Source: Microvelia longipes
Taxonomy: Eukaryota; Arthropoda; Insecta; Hemiptera; Veliidae
NCBI GenBank assembly: GCA_018340805.1
Contig: JACMZG010001911.1
Coordinates: 32,784,755 to 32,848,754, forward strand
Reading direction: 5' to 3'
DNA length: 64,000 bases
Made by a program: the position numbers and the translations under genes. Position 1 is the stretch's first letter. The number at the start of each line of letters is the position of its first letter. Of this stretch, positions 11,371-22,569 are shown one piece after another. Below the pieces are notes generated by a model. The model ran no database searches. It was not told the origin of the DNA and was given only the letters and a program-made list of their open reading frames with translations.

Positions 11371-12184
11371 TTTTTATAATACTTTTTTTAGAATCAATTT
11401 ACACTATTAGTGTTTTAACACTAAAATGTACATCGATTCTAGACTGCAAGAATTTTGTGTACCCACAGAATCATATAATTTACATATAGGCATGAAGTAT
11501 AAATCAATTAAAGTAACCATATGGCAAAAAAATTAAACAACTGAAATTTTTGAATAAGTGCAGAACGTACCAAAATAGATAATACTTTGGTGTTAGTATT
11601 AAAAATAATATTATTCTTAGCCACTACACCTTCATCGATGTAAACCAAGTCACATATGAGATTTGTTTATAAATTAACAAAGAAAGAACAATATTGACCA
11701 GACTCACATTAATCATGTGGGTCAAGAATAAGAACTACGTGACCACTACAGCATAAACTAATTCTTCAGCTTTTTGTTTGTTTTATTGATGTTTTTGATG
11801 ATATTTTTATAGACTAAAAACTCTTGAAGTCAAAGAATGTAGGATGCAAGAGAGAAATGAAATATTTTTACTTAGATATTTTATCTGGAAAATAACATCA
11901 AAAATATTTCCCAGACTGTTTTCAGAAGATTCAAAAAATAGTTTTAGATTAATAAAAAGTTTTGTAATAAACTTTGAATATATCTTGTGAATAAAAATAT
12001 TTTATAAAAACTAGAGCGGAATTAACATTAAACTACCATGGTATTGTATTTATTTACACCAAAAATGGAACTTCAAAAACTTCAACTTCAAAAGTCATTA
12101 CTCCTTTACTTCTTTTTTGTAGCTTCAAGAGCCGTCAGACGTAAGTCACGGGAACCATTTTCTAAAACGAGGGGGGGAAACAAC

Positions 12185-12312
<128 letters not shown>

Positions 12313-12380
12313 AAACTCTAGAGCTATATGAATGTTAATGTTCTAGCATTTCTTTGGAATATTTAGTTCTGATTTTTATT

Positions 12381-12595
12381 GTTTGATACACAAATACAAG
12401 TTTTTTTGTGTATCAAACTAAGAAATTAAGTTTTTTAGTGCTAAAAAACAGTTTTTAATAATAGCATCGTAAAGTTCGCTGACTTTATTATTTTAACTAA
12501 AACACTGCAACTACATGAAGGTGCTTTTAGCAGGTTGTAATAGCACCTTCATGTAGTTGAAGGTAAGGTTTTTCACTTTACTGAAAAACTGCTAC
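12381..12595. repeat. Series of perfect hairpins within a larger imperfect palindrome
   Basis: GTTTGATACACAAA (12381-12394) pairs with 12405-12418. GTTTTTTAG (12430) pairs with CTAAAAAAC (12441-12449). An 18-bp perfect arm at 12508-12525 (CAACTACATGAAGGTGCT) pairs with 12542-12559. CAGTTTTT and TAAAGT before this hairpin recur inverted after it. It looks like a fold-back element with no coding capacity. Confidence 0.75.
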
Positions 12596-12996
12596 AGAAC
12601 AAACCATATTTTAAAATTGAAATGTTTTCTCTTACTGTTCTCTCTGTTTGTAGATTAAACGTTTCGATTTAATTATATTTGCATTTCGAACACCTACCTT
12701 TAAAATGTTAATACATTTACATTTATTTTACAAAATTACGATAGCTATACTGAAACAAATAATACTATAAATAGGTTAAAAGGAAGCCTAATAACTATTT
12801 AAGTCTGACTTAGATATTCCACACGGAATTGAAAGAAATATTAGTTCAGCATTTCCAATATCGTTGTTAAAATTATTTTTTATCGCTGATATTTTTATTA
12901 TTTTTTTTTGTTTTAGCGAATTTATAAAAAAAAAACTTATGAGTTTAGGGTCATGGAAGGGATATATAATTTGCAATATTTACATTTTAGAGGTTC

Positions 12997-12999
<3 letters not shown>

Positions 13000-13093
<94 letters not shown>

Positions 13094-13100
13094 CGTATGT
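13000..13100. repeat. (TA)n microsatellite with a short TATG tail
   Basis: A long TA run ending in ATGTATATACGTATGTATG. The plus-strand frame through it is a repeat translation. Confidence 0.9.
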
Positions 13101-13334
13101 ATGTATGCATTTACAAGAATTGTTCCTAGACGTTTCTATTGGAGACTTCTAAAAGCTTTCTCGTATCGAAATGGAGCTTTGTACAAAAATCGACCCTGTA
13201 AAAAAATCACAAAACACATGATCATATGCACATGATGGCTGAAATTATATGCACATGATGAACGATCTAGTCTAAAATATGCCTCAATGTGCATTTGGCT
13301 GTACCAATTCTCATAATCTAAGGACAATTAAAGT

Positions 13335-13440
13335 AAAATAAGAAGAGTAAAGAAGTAGGGAGCATGAGAGAAGCAAATCGGAGGAAAAGTATGATGTGGA
13401 AATTTTCCGTGGTACAAGGTACATAGTAAAGTATTGTAAA
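13335..13440 (+). repeat. 5S-core repeat, 3'-terminal fragment
   Basis: GTAGGGAGCATGAG...GAGGAAAAG...CGTGGTACAAGGTAC matches the 3' modules and terminus of the repeat in degenerate form. A stretch at 13170-13200 (GGAGCTTTGTACAAAAATCG) echoes the internal block. Confidence 0.45.
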
Positions 13441-13879
13441 TATTTTGTTTTTAATGACACAAAAATATAATTATTGGCGTGTGAGAACTTAATCTACCCT
13501 CTGCAGTATTTTCAAATGTATTATTTTTACAAATTTCGCACTATGTAATATTTTTTTTTGTTTATTCTCATTAAAATGAAGTTAAAAAAACTGCTTTTAA
13601 AAATTAAAAGCAGGTTTTGCTGGCTTACCACAAGAATCTCCAAGATTTTTTTTAAAACCACTCTTATAAAACATTTTTAAAATAAAAATTAATAAATACG
13701 ACAGAACGTACTAAATGAGCAAATAATAATTACCACTAAGGGCCAAATTTTCGAAGCGATTATTAGTTAGTTTTTTTATTTAGCAAAAAAATAGTTTGAT
13801 AACAGGAGTTGAAAACTGATAATGATAACACGCTATAATATTGGAGTTTTTTTACATTATTTACAGTTTTTTTTAAGCC

Positions 13880-14060
13880 ATGAATGTTTTTTTTCAATGT
13901 AGGGGAAACGAGACGGCCTTTAGGAGAAAGCTTTATCCCTCGGAATCAAAGCAGCTAACACCCCTAAAAGGTTATGGCTTCTGATCATCCGAAGGTTCGT
14001 CTACCTAGGATTTCCCGATGGGTGACGGCGTCGAAGCCTAGCCCATGACCATGAATGTTT
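13880..14060. other. GC-richer patch, unclassified
   Basis: GAAACGAGACGGCCTTTAGG through GCGTCGAAGCCTAGCCC stands out in base composition. No reading frame or RNA fold that I recognise. It may be the end of a retroelement or a SINE body. Confidence 0.3.
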
Positions 14061-14401
14061 AACCCCCAATTCTGCTCCTTTGGAATATGGGGTAAGTGGA
14101 AAATAAACACATGGGGATTCATAATTCAAAAAGCGGTAGTAGTTTTTCATAAGTGGTTTTTAGTGGTTAATCCCTTTAAACCCCACATTAAGCTAACAAT
14201 CCACAAATTCGTATTAAATGTGACCAATATGTATAATTTTTGACAAAAACTTCCGAAAAAATCATTTAACGCGCGAAATTGTTGAAAATGTAAAATACAA
14301 TTTATTCTAAATTAAACTGAATGACAAAATACTAAGGGGAAACTCAATAAGTATCTCCATACTCAAGCTAAGTATGGGTATTTGATACATATTTAGTTGT
14401 T

Positions 14402-14482
14402 GTTTGTGATGTCTTTGACGATTCTCTTAAACGTTTGTTCACATTCCGCTGACCATTTAAATGTACAGCCTTTCTTTAGTAA
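14402..14482 (-). pseudogene. Ty3/gypsy RT-RNase H linker fragment
   Basis: The minus strand reads KLLKKGCTFKWSAECEQTFK and then RIVKDIT before a stop. This matches the segment joining reverse transcriptase to RNase H in Ty3/gypsy polyproteins (LLKKG..F.W...C..AF..LK pattern). Only about 27 codons remain. It abuts, head to head, the plus-strand integrase fragment, which shows a local inversion of pol sequence. Confidence 0.6.
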
Positions 14483-15126
14483 TTTTATCTAATTATAGTC
14501 GACGCATACACCAAATGGGTGGAAGTTATACCGACCAAGTCTACAACATCAGAGTGGTGCATTAAACAACTAGGGAAACTTTTCGCTACCTTCGGATTAC
14601 CTTACGTACTTGTCTCAGATAATGGACGACAATTTCTATCAAGTCATTTTGAACATTTCATGAAAAGAAACGGAATTTTACACAAGCTGAGTGCCCCATA
14701 CCACCCGGCGACTAATGGACCAGCCGAGCGTTTTGTGCAGACAATAAAAAGGGGTTACAAGCTATGGAATCGGAACAAGGAGATCAAACAGAGAAGTTAA
14801 CGAGACTTTTAGGACAATTAAGGAATGCACCAAATTCAACTGGGGGATCAGCGTATCAGTTAATGTTTGGAAGACGAATTCGTACGACATTGGATTTGTT
14901 AGTCACCTCTGAAAGAAACAAAGGAAATATGGAATGCATTAGACCAAAAAAAGAATTTAAGGTAGGGGAAAGGGTACAGGTTAGAAATTATGGTGGTAGA
15001 CAAAAGTGGGCAATTGGTGTGGTAATTAAAAGAGATGGCTTTCTACATTATCGAGTAAGGATAGATGGAGATGAGGGTTTAGTTTGGAGGCGGCTTAAAC
15101 CAGATAAATTTACAGGGGGGCATTGA
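14483..15126 (+). pseudogene. Ty3/gypsy integrase, core and C-terminal part, one frameshift
   Basis: This is a Ty3/gypsy integrase, the enzyme that inserts element cDNA into the host genome. The open frame starts after a TAA at 14480-14482 with LIIVDAYTKWVEV. It contains SDNGRQF with the second catalytic Asp at 14618-14620 and HPATNGPAERFVQ with the catalytic Glu at 14726-14728. The first Asp (H.D..GP) lies outside the fragment and is lost. A one-base deletion near 14746-14754 (AAAAAGGGG) shifts the rest into another frame. That part carries LRNAPNSTGGSAYQLMFGRR and the C-terminal domain GERVQVRNYGG...RRLKPDKF. It ends just before an AGGGGGG purine tract and a TGATACATATT repeat that could be a long terminal repeat start. 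Gag, protease and most of RT are absent. Confidence 0.85.
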
Positions 15127-15149
15127 TACATATTTAGTTGTTGTTGTTT

Positions 15150-16020
15150 CTATTATATTTGTTTACATGTCATTCTGTCACTTTTGATTTTATGTTAAAT
15201 AGAGAATATGAAAATGATTAAATGAGTGTAGTTTACAGTAGTAGCATTAGTACATAACAGTATTGCTTATACTTAGCTTGATCTGAAACAGTTAAATGAA
15301 ATAAAATTTTGGTTTTTCTCTGTAGTCATTCCAATTAAAAATGCCTTCGTAAAAATAAAATGCCAGGGTGCCATAAGCATTAAAAGTCTATAAAACTAAA
15401 AAAAAGTAAGACACAAACTGTAAAGATGAAGTAAAAGACATTACATAAGCTATTTTATACGGACGCTAAAACGTTAGAATGACATAACGACTAAGCTTTA
15501 ACTGCTGGAAAAGCTTAAACTTTAAAAGCTTTTCTTAAAACTACCTTGTAAAAGTCTACGAACCGACAATGTTATGGAGAAACCATTTTGACTCAGTCTC
15601 ATATTTTAGTTAAATATTGAAGAACATTTCCTTGGCAAATAAAATAGTGGATTAAATTACCTAGGTAATGGAATCAGAAAGGAAGGGAGAAAACCAAACC
15701 CTGCTTTAGTATTCTGTAGAATAAGGAGTCCATGTCAGAACTTTATAAAATCCTTTTTTCGTGTTTTATTGGTAGAACAAGCTACTAATTAATTAGAAAA
15801 AGACCTTTACTAATTAGAGTTAGAAAAATAGTTCAATTCTATGTATGTTAAAACCATATATTTCGGGAGTTTAACGAATTTTCTTTGAAAAATATTACAA
15901 ATGAGGTCACTCGTATGGCGGGAGTTGAACAGGGAATGTGACCAAAAGCCGTTTCAGAAGTTTAAAAATATCTTTTAAAAAAATCTGGTATGGGAAACTT
16001 AGGAAACGCTTATTACATTA
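15150..16020. other. Possible LTR remnant, then AT-rich DNA
   Basis: If the repeat at 15124 starts a long terminal repeat, its body runs into this stretch. I cannot place the LTR end. A small hairpin (GGAAAAGCTT...AAGCTTTTC) lies near 15508-15535. No genes seen. Confidence 0.3.
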
Positions 16021-16024
16021 TTTT

Positions 16025-16727
16025 TCTCATTACATCGGATTCCCTAAGCTCATCCTCCCAGCTTCAGGATCGCTTCGTTTGTACTCAGAATATACAAGTC
16101 GATAAATTTATACCCCAACACGTCTTCGGACCAACACGTAGTCATTAATCCAGGCACTCACCACGCTTGATGCTGCTTAACTTTCATGATCCACCAAATA
16201 TGATGAATATACTTGTATTGAAACGACACAGTGTGTTTATTTTTCACGTAAACGTATGTACCAAATTTCAGTTCAATTGCATTGTTTTCCAATTTTTTAA
16301 AAAACGTATACAAGTCATTTGAAAAAATTGAACGAATGCTGATAATAAGATGCAACTTAGCACAAATGTTTGTCTTATACATAGATGATAAATTTTAATC
16401 GAATCGCATCATTTTTCCATGTTTTATGATTTTTCAAAATTATTATTTAATCATTATTTCGGGTAAATGACGTCATAAATAAATTATTTTCCGAATGACA
16501 TAAGTACAGCGGTAGACTAATTTTCGTACAAAATTTCAACTTTCAAGCATAAATACACTGGGAGCTACGATGATTATAGACACACACAAACAGACAACTT
16601 TGTGAAAACTAATCAGGAGGCCTTAAAAACGACTGAAATAGATAATTCCTGTTTCATCCCGGTTTCGGATTTTTTTGCAAACACAATACTTTTTCTATAT
16701 ACCTACGGTATAAATGAGGAAAAGTAA
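16025..16727 (-). repeat. 5S-core repeat, nearly full-length
   Basis: On the minus strand it runs from the terminal hairpin (plus-strand end CGGTATAAATGAGGAAAAGT) through the CATAAATACACTGGGAGCTA block and a TGACGTCATAAATAA segment. The 5S-like core is at about 16140-16190 (CAGGCACTCACCACGCTTGA, TGCTGCTTAACTTTCATGAT), followed by degenerate 3' modules. The 74-codon frame inside is not conserved elsewhere. Confidence 0.85.
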
Positions 16728-16739
16728 AAAATGTTTATA

Positions 16740-18580
16740 CATACACACATATATATAAATACATGAATGTATTTTATTTGACCTGAAAGAAATAGTTTAT
16801 TTAATCTTATCATGGTATTCTACACAAAGAAAACTGAACTTAAAAAGAAAGTACAATTTTAATATTTTCATCAATTAAAATTAGGAGAAGGAGGTAAAAA
16901 ATATTATGGTTTTTAACTATTTTAAAGCTAGTTTTGTATTCTTTTCACTCCGCAGCTTTCGTTATGGAGTGTAGGTTTGACACAGTGAACAAAGACCGTG
17001 TCAAAGACGACGAATCTTACACTTTTACGTTTTGCAATGATGCTAAAAAAACTGTTTTAGCGAATAACCTTGGTTAAAATGATCTATTTTGCTATTTTCT
17101 ATATGGGTGTGGTGAATCCATATAAGGTATGCGTATCAAAACGTTCCACACATACGTGCAAAATATAAAGAAATCATTGAATATATTACATTTTTTCACT
17201 CCGCCAAATTTTTGCCATCTTAATTGAAGATAATAAAATAAATTGTACCACATCTATTTTTCATAAAATGTCCAGCTTTTAGGAACTGCATACCTAACAT
17301 AATTTGCGTTTGTATCTATACGTGAGAATCTGTGCAGTGTAAATAGATAAAAACATGATTCGATCTAATTTAAATGACGAACTAGTTAAATAACTACCAA
17401 CAAATCTTAATAAATAACTAACAAGATTGAAGATTTTAATTTCAAAAATCATAAACTCCACTCATTCGATTTAAAAAGCAGCCCTTAAATTTTAGTTTGT
17501 TTGTAATATGAGATAGGCATGCATAGTTAAAACTAAACCAACCAAAGCTAATTGCTTTTGTTTAAAATTTAATTAATATTAAGTTTAAACAGCAATGGTA
17601 ATAATAATTTATCAGGGTATCTATTGTGAAACAATAGGAACTAAGAAACAGTTGAAATATCTGATAACTATAAACTATTCACAAGTAATATCAACAAATA
17701 ACTTCATACAAAGAGGAAAATGCCGAGTTGTACAAGTTAATTAGTTAAAGTATTTCAAGAATTTGATCTGTAATGAAATCTACATAACCTGTTACGCTGG
17801 GTTCGAGGAATGTATCCATCATTAATCTCCAGCAATACTTGTATGACTTTACAAATATTTCTTAGCATTAATAAAATGAGCGTAAAGTTTAAAGGAATTT
17901 CTTTTATTAAAACTAAAGAACAATAAGAATGTACGAAGGATTATAAAATTCTAAAGTTAAACATAATATTAAAAAGTTAACACAAGTATTTATTTCCCTA
18001 TACCTGCATTTTATGGCAGAATGCCCTGCGTTGGCAAATTTAAATATTTTAATTATCAATATTTAAATAAAAATCAATTTATAAATATTTTAAATACAAA
18101 TTTAAAAGAAGGGTTAAATGCTTTGGCAAATTATACAAACATATCTTGGCAACATAGATCAAAGGCGCTTTCAGAAAAAAATCAATGTAACTAGGAAGTT
18201 TTACAAAAATATTTTAAATTCAATTTTATATTTTATTTCGTATTAAAATTTTAATAGTCAGCAACTCTCCTCTAGACGGCTCTAGCCATGAAGTAGACTT
18301 GAAAACTGAAATTTACATTCAGAAAATTTGTAATTTTAGAAAAAATAAAGTCTTTTATTCATTCATTATTTATTTTATTTCCCTAAATTAATTAATTAAT
18401 TAATTCAAAATTATTATTATTTTTCTTAAATATACATATACGTTACTTTCTACGTATTACTAGTAACGTACATAACAAAAGGTGTTGGTCTAATTGACCA
18501 CTTCACAGCTACATGATTTTTTATCTTGTAGCAGTTTGTCATGTTAAAGGTTTTGTAAATGGCATATTACCACAAAATTA
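16740..18580. other. AT-rich DNA without recognised features
   Basis: I find no coding motif, RNA gene, or repeat shared with other parts of the window, apart from short AATTAATT runs near 18387-18402. Confidence 0.4.
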
Positions 18581-18589
18581 GCAAATTTA

Positions 18590-19680
18590 CAAATTTAATA
18601 AAAATAATTCAAGCACGTAGGTCCGCATGCGGCGAATATCCTTTGAAATGAGTGCTTTTGTGCTTAACAATCTAATTTTTGCTTTAAATTCCGGTTTATA
18701 CTATTTAACATACGCAGTAGCATTACTACCCCTTACTCAATTTTTCTTAGATTTTTCAAAGAACATACGCATATTTATCCATTTGGTTTTACAAAACTGC
18801 GCACGCAATTATTTTCATTAGGTTAAAACTCAGTTAGTTATTGCTTATCACTTAAGGTTTTAGCGCACTTTTTAAATGAGCATAAAAAAATGAGTATCGA
18901 GTAGTTATGCTAAAGGTATGTACAGCATTTAAGATATACAGCATAAACCGAAAGCTTAAGCCAAAATGGATTGTTAAGCACGAAAACATGTATTTCAAAG
19001 ATAATTTGCTAGGCTTCCGCATCTGAAATTTTCTTGTTAACACGCTAACATGAACGAAAAAATGTATGCTCAAATAATTTTAAGCTTATTGGTAAAAAGC
19101 CTTTTTCCATGTTTGACAGCTTGTTTAAAAGAATTGAAATAAAAACTCCTGTAAAAATAATTGCGGACCTCAGGAGCAAAATTATTTGGTTACTCAGATT
19201 ACTCGTAACATCCTCTTACCCAAAAAAAAAATTAAAACATTAATTTACAAACAACAAATAGATCGACCCATCTTGGAATTGAAAATTTACCCCTAGAACG
19301 CGCCATAACACCACCACGTATGTGTTTCCATAGTTTGCCCTTAACCTAAACATGGACTACTATAATACAACTTCTTAATAAACAATTCATCATTCATTTC
19401 ACCTTTTTTGACTTTTTGGTTATTTTACTTGGCTATATTTGGATGCATGAACTGCTTTTATTAGATAAAAGCAGATTCATTATCTAGATACACAGGAACA
19501 ACCCCGCATACATTTTTTTCCTCTTATCGCTATTAAGTTTTCTGTTTATTTTATTATTTTTGATTACTTAGCGTAGTCGTTTCGACTCCTTTCCGGTTTT
19601 AATCGATTCGGCATATCAAATACTGTAAGTTTTTAATGTATTTTTCTTAAATTCTCCACTAGTTATATTTAACTTGTTAT
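18590..19680 (+). repeat. Dispersed repeat, copy A (shared with 47.96-48.30 kb)
   Basis: The left part (18590-18730) aligns with 47960-48095, for example ATAATTCAAGC...GGTCCGCAT...GGCGAATATCC. The right part near 19570-19625 (GATTACTTAGCGTAGTCGTT, CGACTCC) aligns with 48215-48265. Copy A has roughly 800 bp between these parts that copy B lacks. No protein is evident. The 64-codon frame at 18627 is not conserved in copy B. Confidence 0.6.
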
Positions 19681-19859
19681 ATTTAAAGTGTGCCTTTATC
19701 TTCGTTCCAAAAAAGAGAATTTTTATTTTACTCTCATTTTTTTATTATTAAGTAAAGTACGATTGCAATAGTTGCTATGAGTACTTAAACAAAATTTTAT
19801 TTTAATTTAATTGGTCAAAGCATTAAAGAAACATGTTATGAAAAATTATCAATTTAAGG

Positions 19860-20225
19860 GATTAGAAAAATCGGATAAAGACTGATAACAAGATCGGTAT
19901 AGGTCACGAGTGAAGGGTACATGAAGGTCATCATGTAGGGTTTGGTTAGAAAAATAGAAGGGACCATTTATGATTGTCCTAAGGATTTTGGATGAGAGTG
20001 TTTTGGAGACAGAGGGAATTGGAGTGTTGGGTACTTCCTCAGACCTCTGTACTATAAGTCCAAGCTGGTTTCAAAATTAAATAGTAAATTCCAAGCAAGT
20101 TATTTAGAAACAGCTTAGAGTGAAGGTACCGAAGTTTGGTAAGTCGTTTTAACGTCTGGTAACTTCAGTTCGTATAGTCTTTCTGTAGAGGACCCAAGTT
20201 AAGCCGAGGTGTAGATCAAAGTAAA
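19860..20225. other. GC-richer unclassified stretch, possibly a retroelement end
   Basis: Composition is more balanced than the surroundings, with purine-rich runs (GAGTGTTTTGGAGACAGAGG). No coding motif or terminal repeat was found, so the call stays open. Confidence 0.25.
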
Positions 20226-20230
20226 AGACT

Positions 20231-20278
20231 GTATATAATATATAAATATATATATATATTATATATATATATATAATT
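20231..20278. repeat. (TA)n microsatellite
   Basis: Short interrupted TA array. Confidence 0.85.
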
Positions 20279-20784
20279 ATACTTCGTTTTTTACTTTTAC
20301 TTTTGCAATAGTCGTTATTTTGGATTTTTTACGTGATATGTTACAAAAAAAAACTTTACTTAATCATTCATTAACTTAAAACTTATTTTACATAATAAAT
20401 AACACTTTTAAATATTTTGTTTAATTTTTAATAACAATATTTAATAATACGGTTTGGGAAATTTAATCTGCAACTTATACAAAATAAGACAGGCATTGTA
20501 AAAAGCATTAAGTCGCAGTTTATGTTTTAATAAAAGTTGGTGATTACTTTTTCCCAAGTACCTCAAAATGTAATCAAGTTTATTTAAAGTAAATGATACT
20601 TTTAACTTTTAGGCCTCTTATTTCTTTCAAAATGTTTCCCTCAAGGTTTTTTCTAAGTAAAAAGTAACTTAAATAAAAAGTTATAACTTATAAGAAGAAG
20701 TAGGGATCAGTAATGCTTCAAAGTTAAGTAACGCTATTTTGAAGAATTAAAAAATGTTTTATACTTTATAAAAATTTAAAAAAA

Positions 20785-21420
20785 ACCGAGTACGGAATAC
20801 CTTTGAACTTTTTCTCATCATATAGGCAGGCTTCCCTACGCACGTCCTTACTACATCACACTCATTTTGTTCGTCCTTAGAATATACACGTCTTTAGACT
20901 CGCTTCGCTCGTCCTCAGATAGTAAATACATTCGCTTCGCTCGTCCTCGCAGCTAGAAGCTACGATGATTCATTCGTTTCATCCCCAGAGTTCACCCATC
21001 TAGGTACTGATCACACTCGATGCAGCTTAATTTTTATGTTTAAATGAAACTTAGTACTTTAACGTACTACTTCAAACTTACGTACCTATTCATCACATAA
21101 AGGGATATTCTTGTATCAAATTTCAACTCGATTGGATTATTTTCCAATTTATTTAAATGTATTTAAGTCATTCTATAAACATTGACCTGATATGTGATAA
21201 AATTTAGCCTTTTACATAACACGCACGCTTGTGTGTGACTAAAATTTAAAAGAGGGTCCCTTTTCTATAAAAGGATCTATTTTTTTATGATGCCATTAAT
21301 CGAAAATAATAACTCACTTTTTTTAAAACGGTTTTTTGAAAATTTTAATTTCAAGAAAAAGGTACTTTTATAGAATAAGGACCATTAACTGTCAAGCATA
21401 ATTACACTGAAAATTACGAT
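20785..21420 (-). repeat. 5S-core repeat, missing its 5' end at a (TA)n array
   Basis: On the minus strand the 3' end shows a module array (plus-strand ACTCGCTTCGCTCGTCCTCA twice), then the 5S-like core at about 20983-21037 (TTCACCCATCTAGGTACTGA, TCACACTCGATGCAGCTTAA) and the middle part. The match stops at CATAATTACACTGAAAATTA, where a (TA)n array begins. Confidence 0.8.
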
Positions 21421-21459
21421 AATAAGAAACAATAACACAGACAGAACTTTATATAAGAA

Positions 21460-21461
<2 letters not shown>

Positions 21462-21540
<79 letters not shown>
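21462..21540. repeat. (TA)n microsatellite
   Basis: About 79 bp of TA with one AAT phase break. It lies between the 5S-core repeat copy and the retroelement terminus. Confidence 0.9.
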
Positions 21541-21542
<2 letters not shown>

Positions 21543-21787
21543 CGCCCCCCCTCCCCTAAAAGCATCCCTGGCTACGCCCATAACGCTAGCAGACTTATAA
21601 CGCTGCATCATAATTTTTGATTGTGATGCAGCCACCGATTACATAATCTAACGAAAATCCCCTATTAGCCAGCACATCAGCCAGGCAGGACACCCCTTCG
21701 TGACCTTCTGGATTACATCATACTGGACCTACGAACCCTATTATCTCATCTCAATAATCTTAGTCCTCGAAGACAAGGTCAGAGATA

Positions 21788-21820
21788 GGTATAAATAGGG
21801 GTCTCCAATCTTCAGCTTAG
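21788..21820 (+). promoter_or_regulatory. Candidate TATA box and initiator of the retroelement
   Basis: GGTATAAATAGGGG at 21788-21801 is a near-ideal TATA box. A TTCAGCTTAG initiator-like sequence follows at 21811-21820, about the spacing expected for RNA polymerase II. The hammerhead-like motif begins about 35 nt further on, so it would lie near the 5' end of a transcript. Confidence 0.45.
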
Positions 21821-21854
21821 TTTTGTGGAGCATTTTTTATCCTTGATGACCTAC

Positions 21855-21896
21855 ATCCTTGATGATGCCCCCCACAGTGGGAGCGAAACGTCGGAT
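21855..21896 (+). ncRNA. Hammerhead ribozyme-like motif, probably inactive
   Basis: Stem I is AUCC/GGAU (21855-21858 with 21893-21896). The core reads UUGAUGA instead of CUGAUGA, so C3 is replaced by U. Stem II is GC-c-CCC pairing with GGG-a-GC. GAAAC and GUC (cleavage site) follow. C3 normally pairs with G8 and is needed for activity, so this copy is likely dead or weak. The phrase ATCCTTGATGA is duplicated 16 nt upstream. Confidence 0.5.
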
Positions 21897-22479
21897 TCTT
21901 CACCTACATTGACGCGGTCGCCACCGGAAGACCTAAAGCTCTACGACAATAACCGCGGATGCCTACCCAGTTTTTACCAAAAAAATATTTCAAGAGGTTT
22001 TAAGTTAAATATTTTGCTGGCTTAGTGATCCGGGTGAATGACGTCACACTAACCTGGTTTTCCAATAAGGAACGTGCCTTCTCCAAGATTGATTGTCCTG
22101 CCTCTGAAACATATTTTAGCCACACTACAGGGTCCTACTCCTACCACCACATCCTATTAGTTTTAATTAGAGAGTTCGTTATATTTTAGTACGTCTTAAT
22201 ACAGCTTTTATTCATTCAAATGATTAAAATGAAATAAAAACTATTCAACCAAATATAACCTCAACATTTTTAATGAACCCCTAAACATATTTGCCGTACT
22301 CAATCAAATAGCTATCGACTGTAATACCTTTCAAACTGTTAATTGGCCCTAAGTTATATTACTCTTGATTTTTTATCACTATTTTATTCTAATCCAGTAC
22401 TTCGGGTGACGTACCGAAGTTGTAACACTTTTAACATGGAATACTTTATTAATCTAGAGTCAAAGTTAATACCACATTA

Positions 22480-22560
22480 AGCTTTAGTTTAATATGATAT
22501 TCTGAGGTTAAGCAAAGCGAGTCCGAAGTATTGTGGAAAAGTATTTAGGTACCCTAAACT
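22480..22560 (+). repeat. 5S-core repeat, 3'-terminal fragment
   Basis: ATATTCTGAGGTTAAGCAAAGCGAGTCCGAAGTA, GGAAAAGT and AGGTACCCT reproduce the last module and terminus. Confidence 0.6.
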
Positions 22561-22569
22561 CAATTGTTT

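Larger units (their letters stand above)
14382..15146 (+). repeat. 23-bp direct repeats bracketing the gypsy fragment
   Basis: TTGATACATATTTAGTTGTT occurs at 14382 and again at 15123. The right copy directly follows a purine tract (AGGGGGG) after the integrase stop, as a 3' LTR start would. The left copy overlaps the end of the minus-strand RT fragment. They may be LTR starts or a by-product of the rearrangement. Confidence 0.6.
21545..22020 (+). mobile_element. Retroelement terminal region with promoter and hammerhead-like motif
   Basis: The region starts with a C-rich tract and the phrase GGCTACGCCC, a common flank of old transposons. It contains a hairpin (GCTGCATCA at 21602 with TGATGCAGC at 21624), a strong TATA box, a hammerhead-like motif and a conserved block (21895-21985: GATTCTTCACCTACATTGAC to CGCGGATGCCTACCCAG). 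The conserved block recurs at 50.8 kb. The 66-codon frame at 21825 runs through the ribozyme-like motif and is probably incidental. PLE terminal regions carry such ribozymes, so a PLE is the likeliest source, but no PLE protein lies next to it. Confidence 0.5.
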
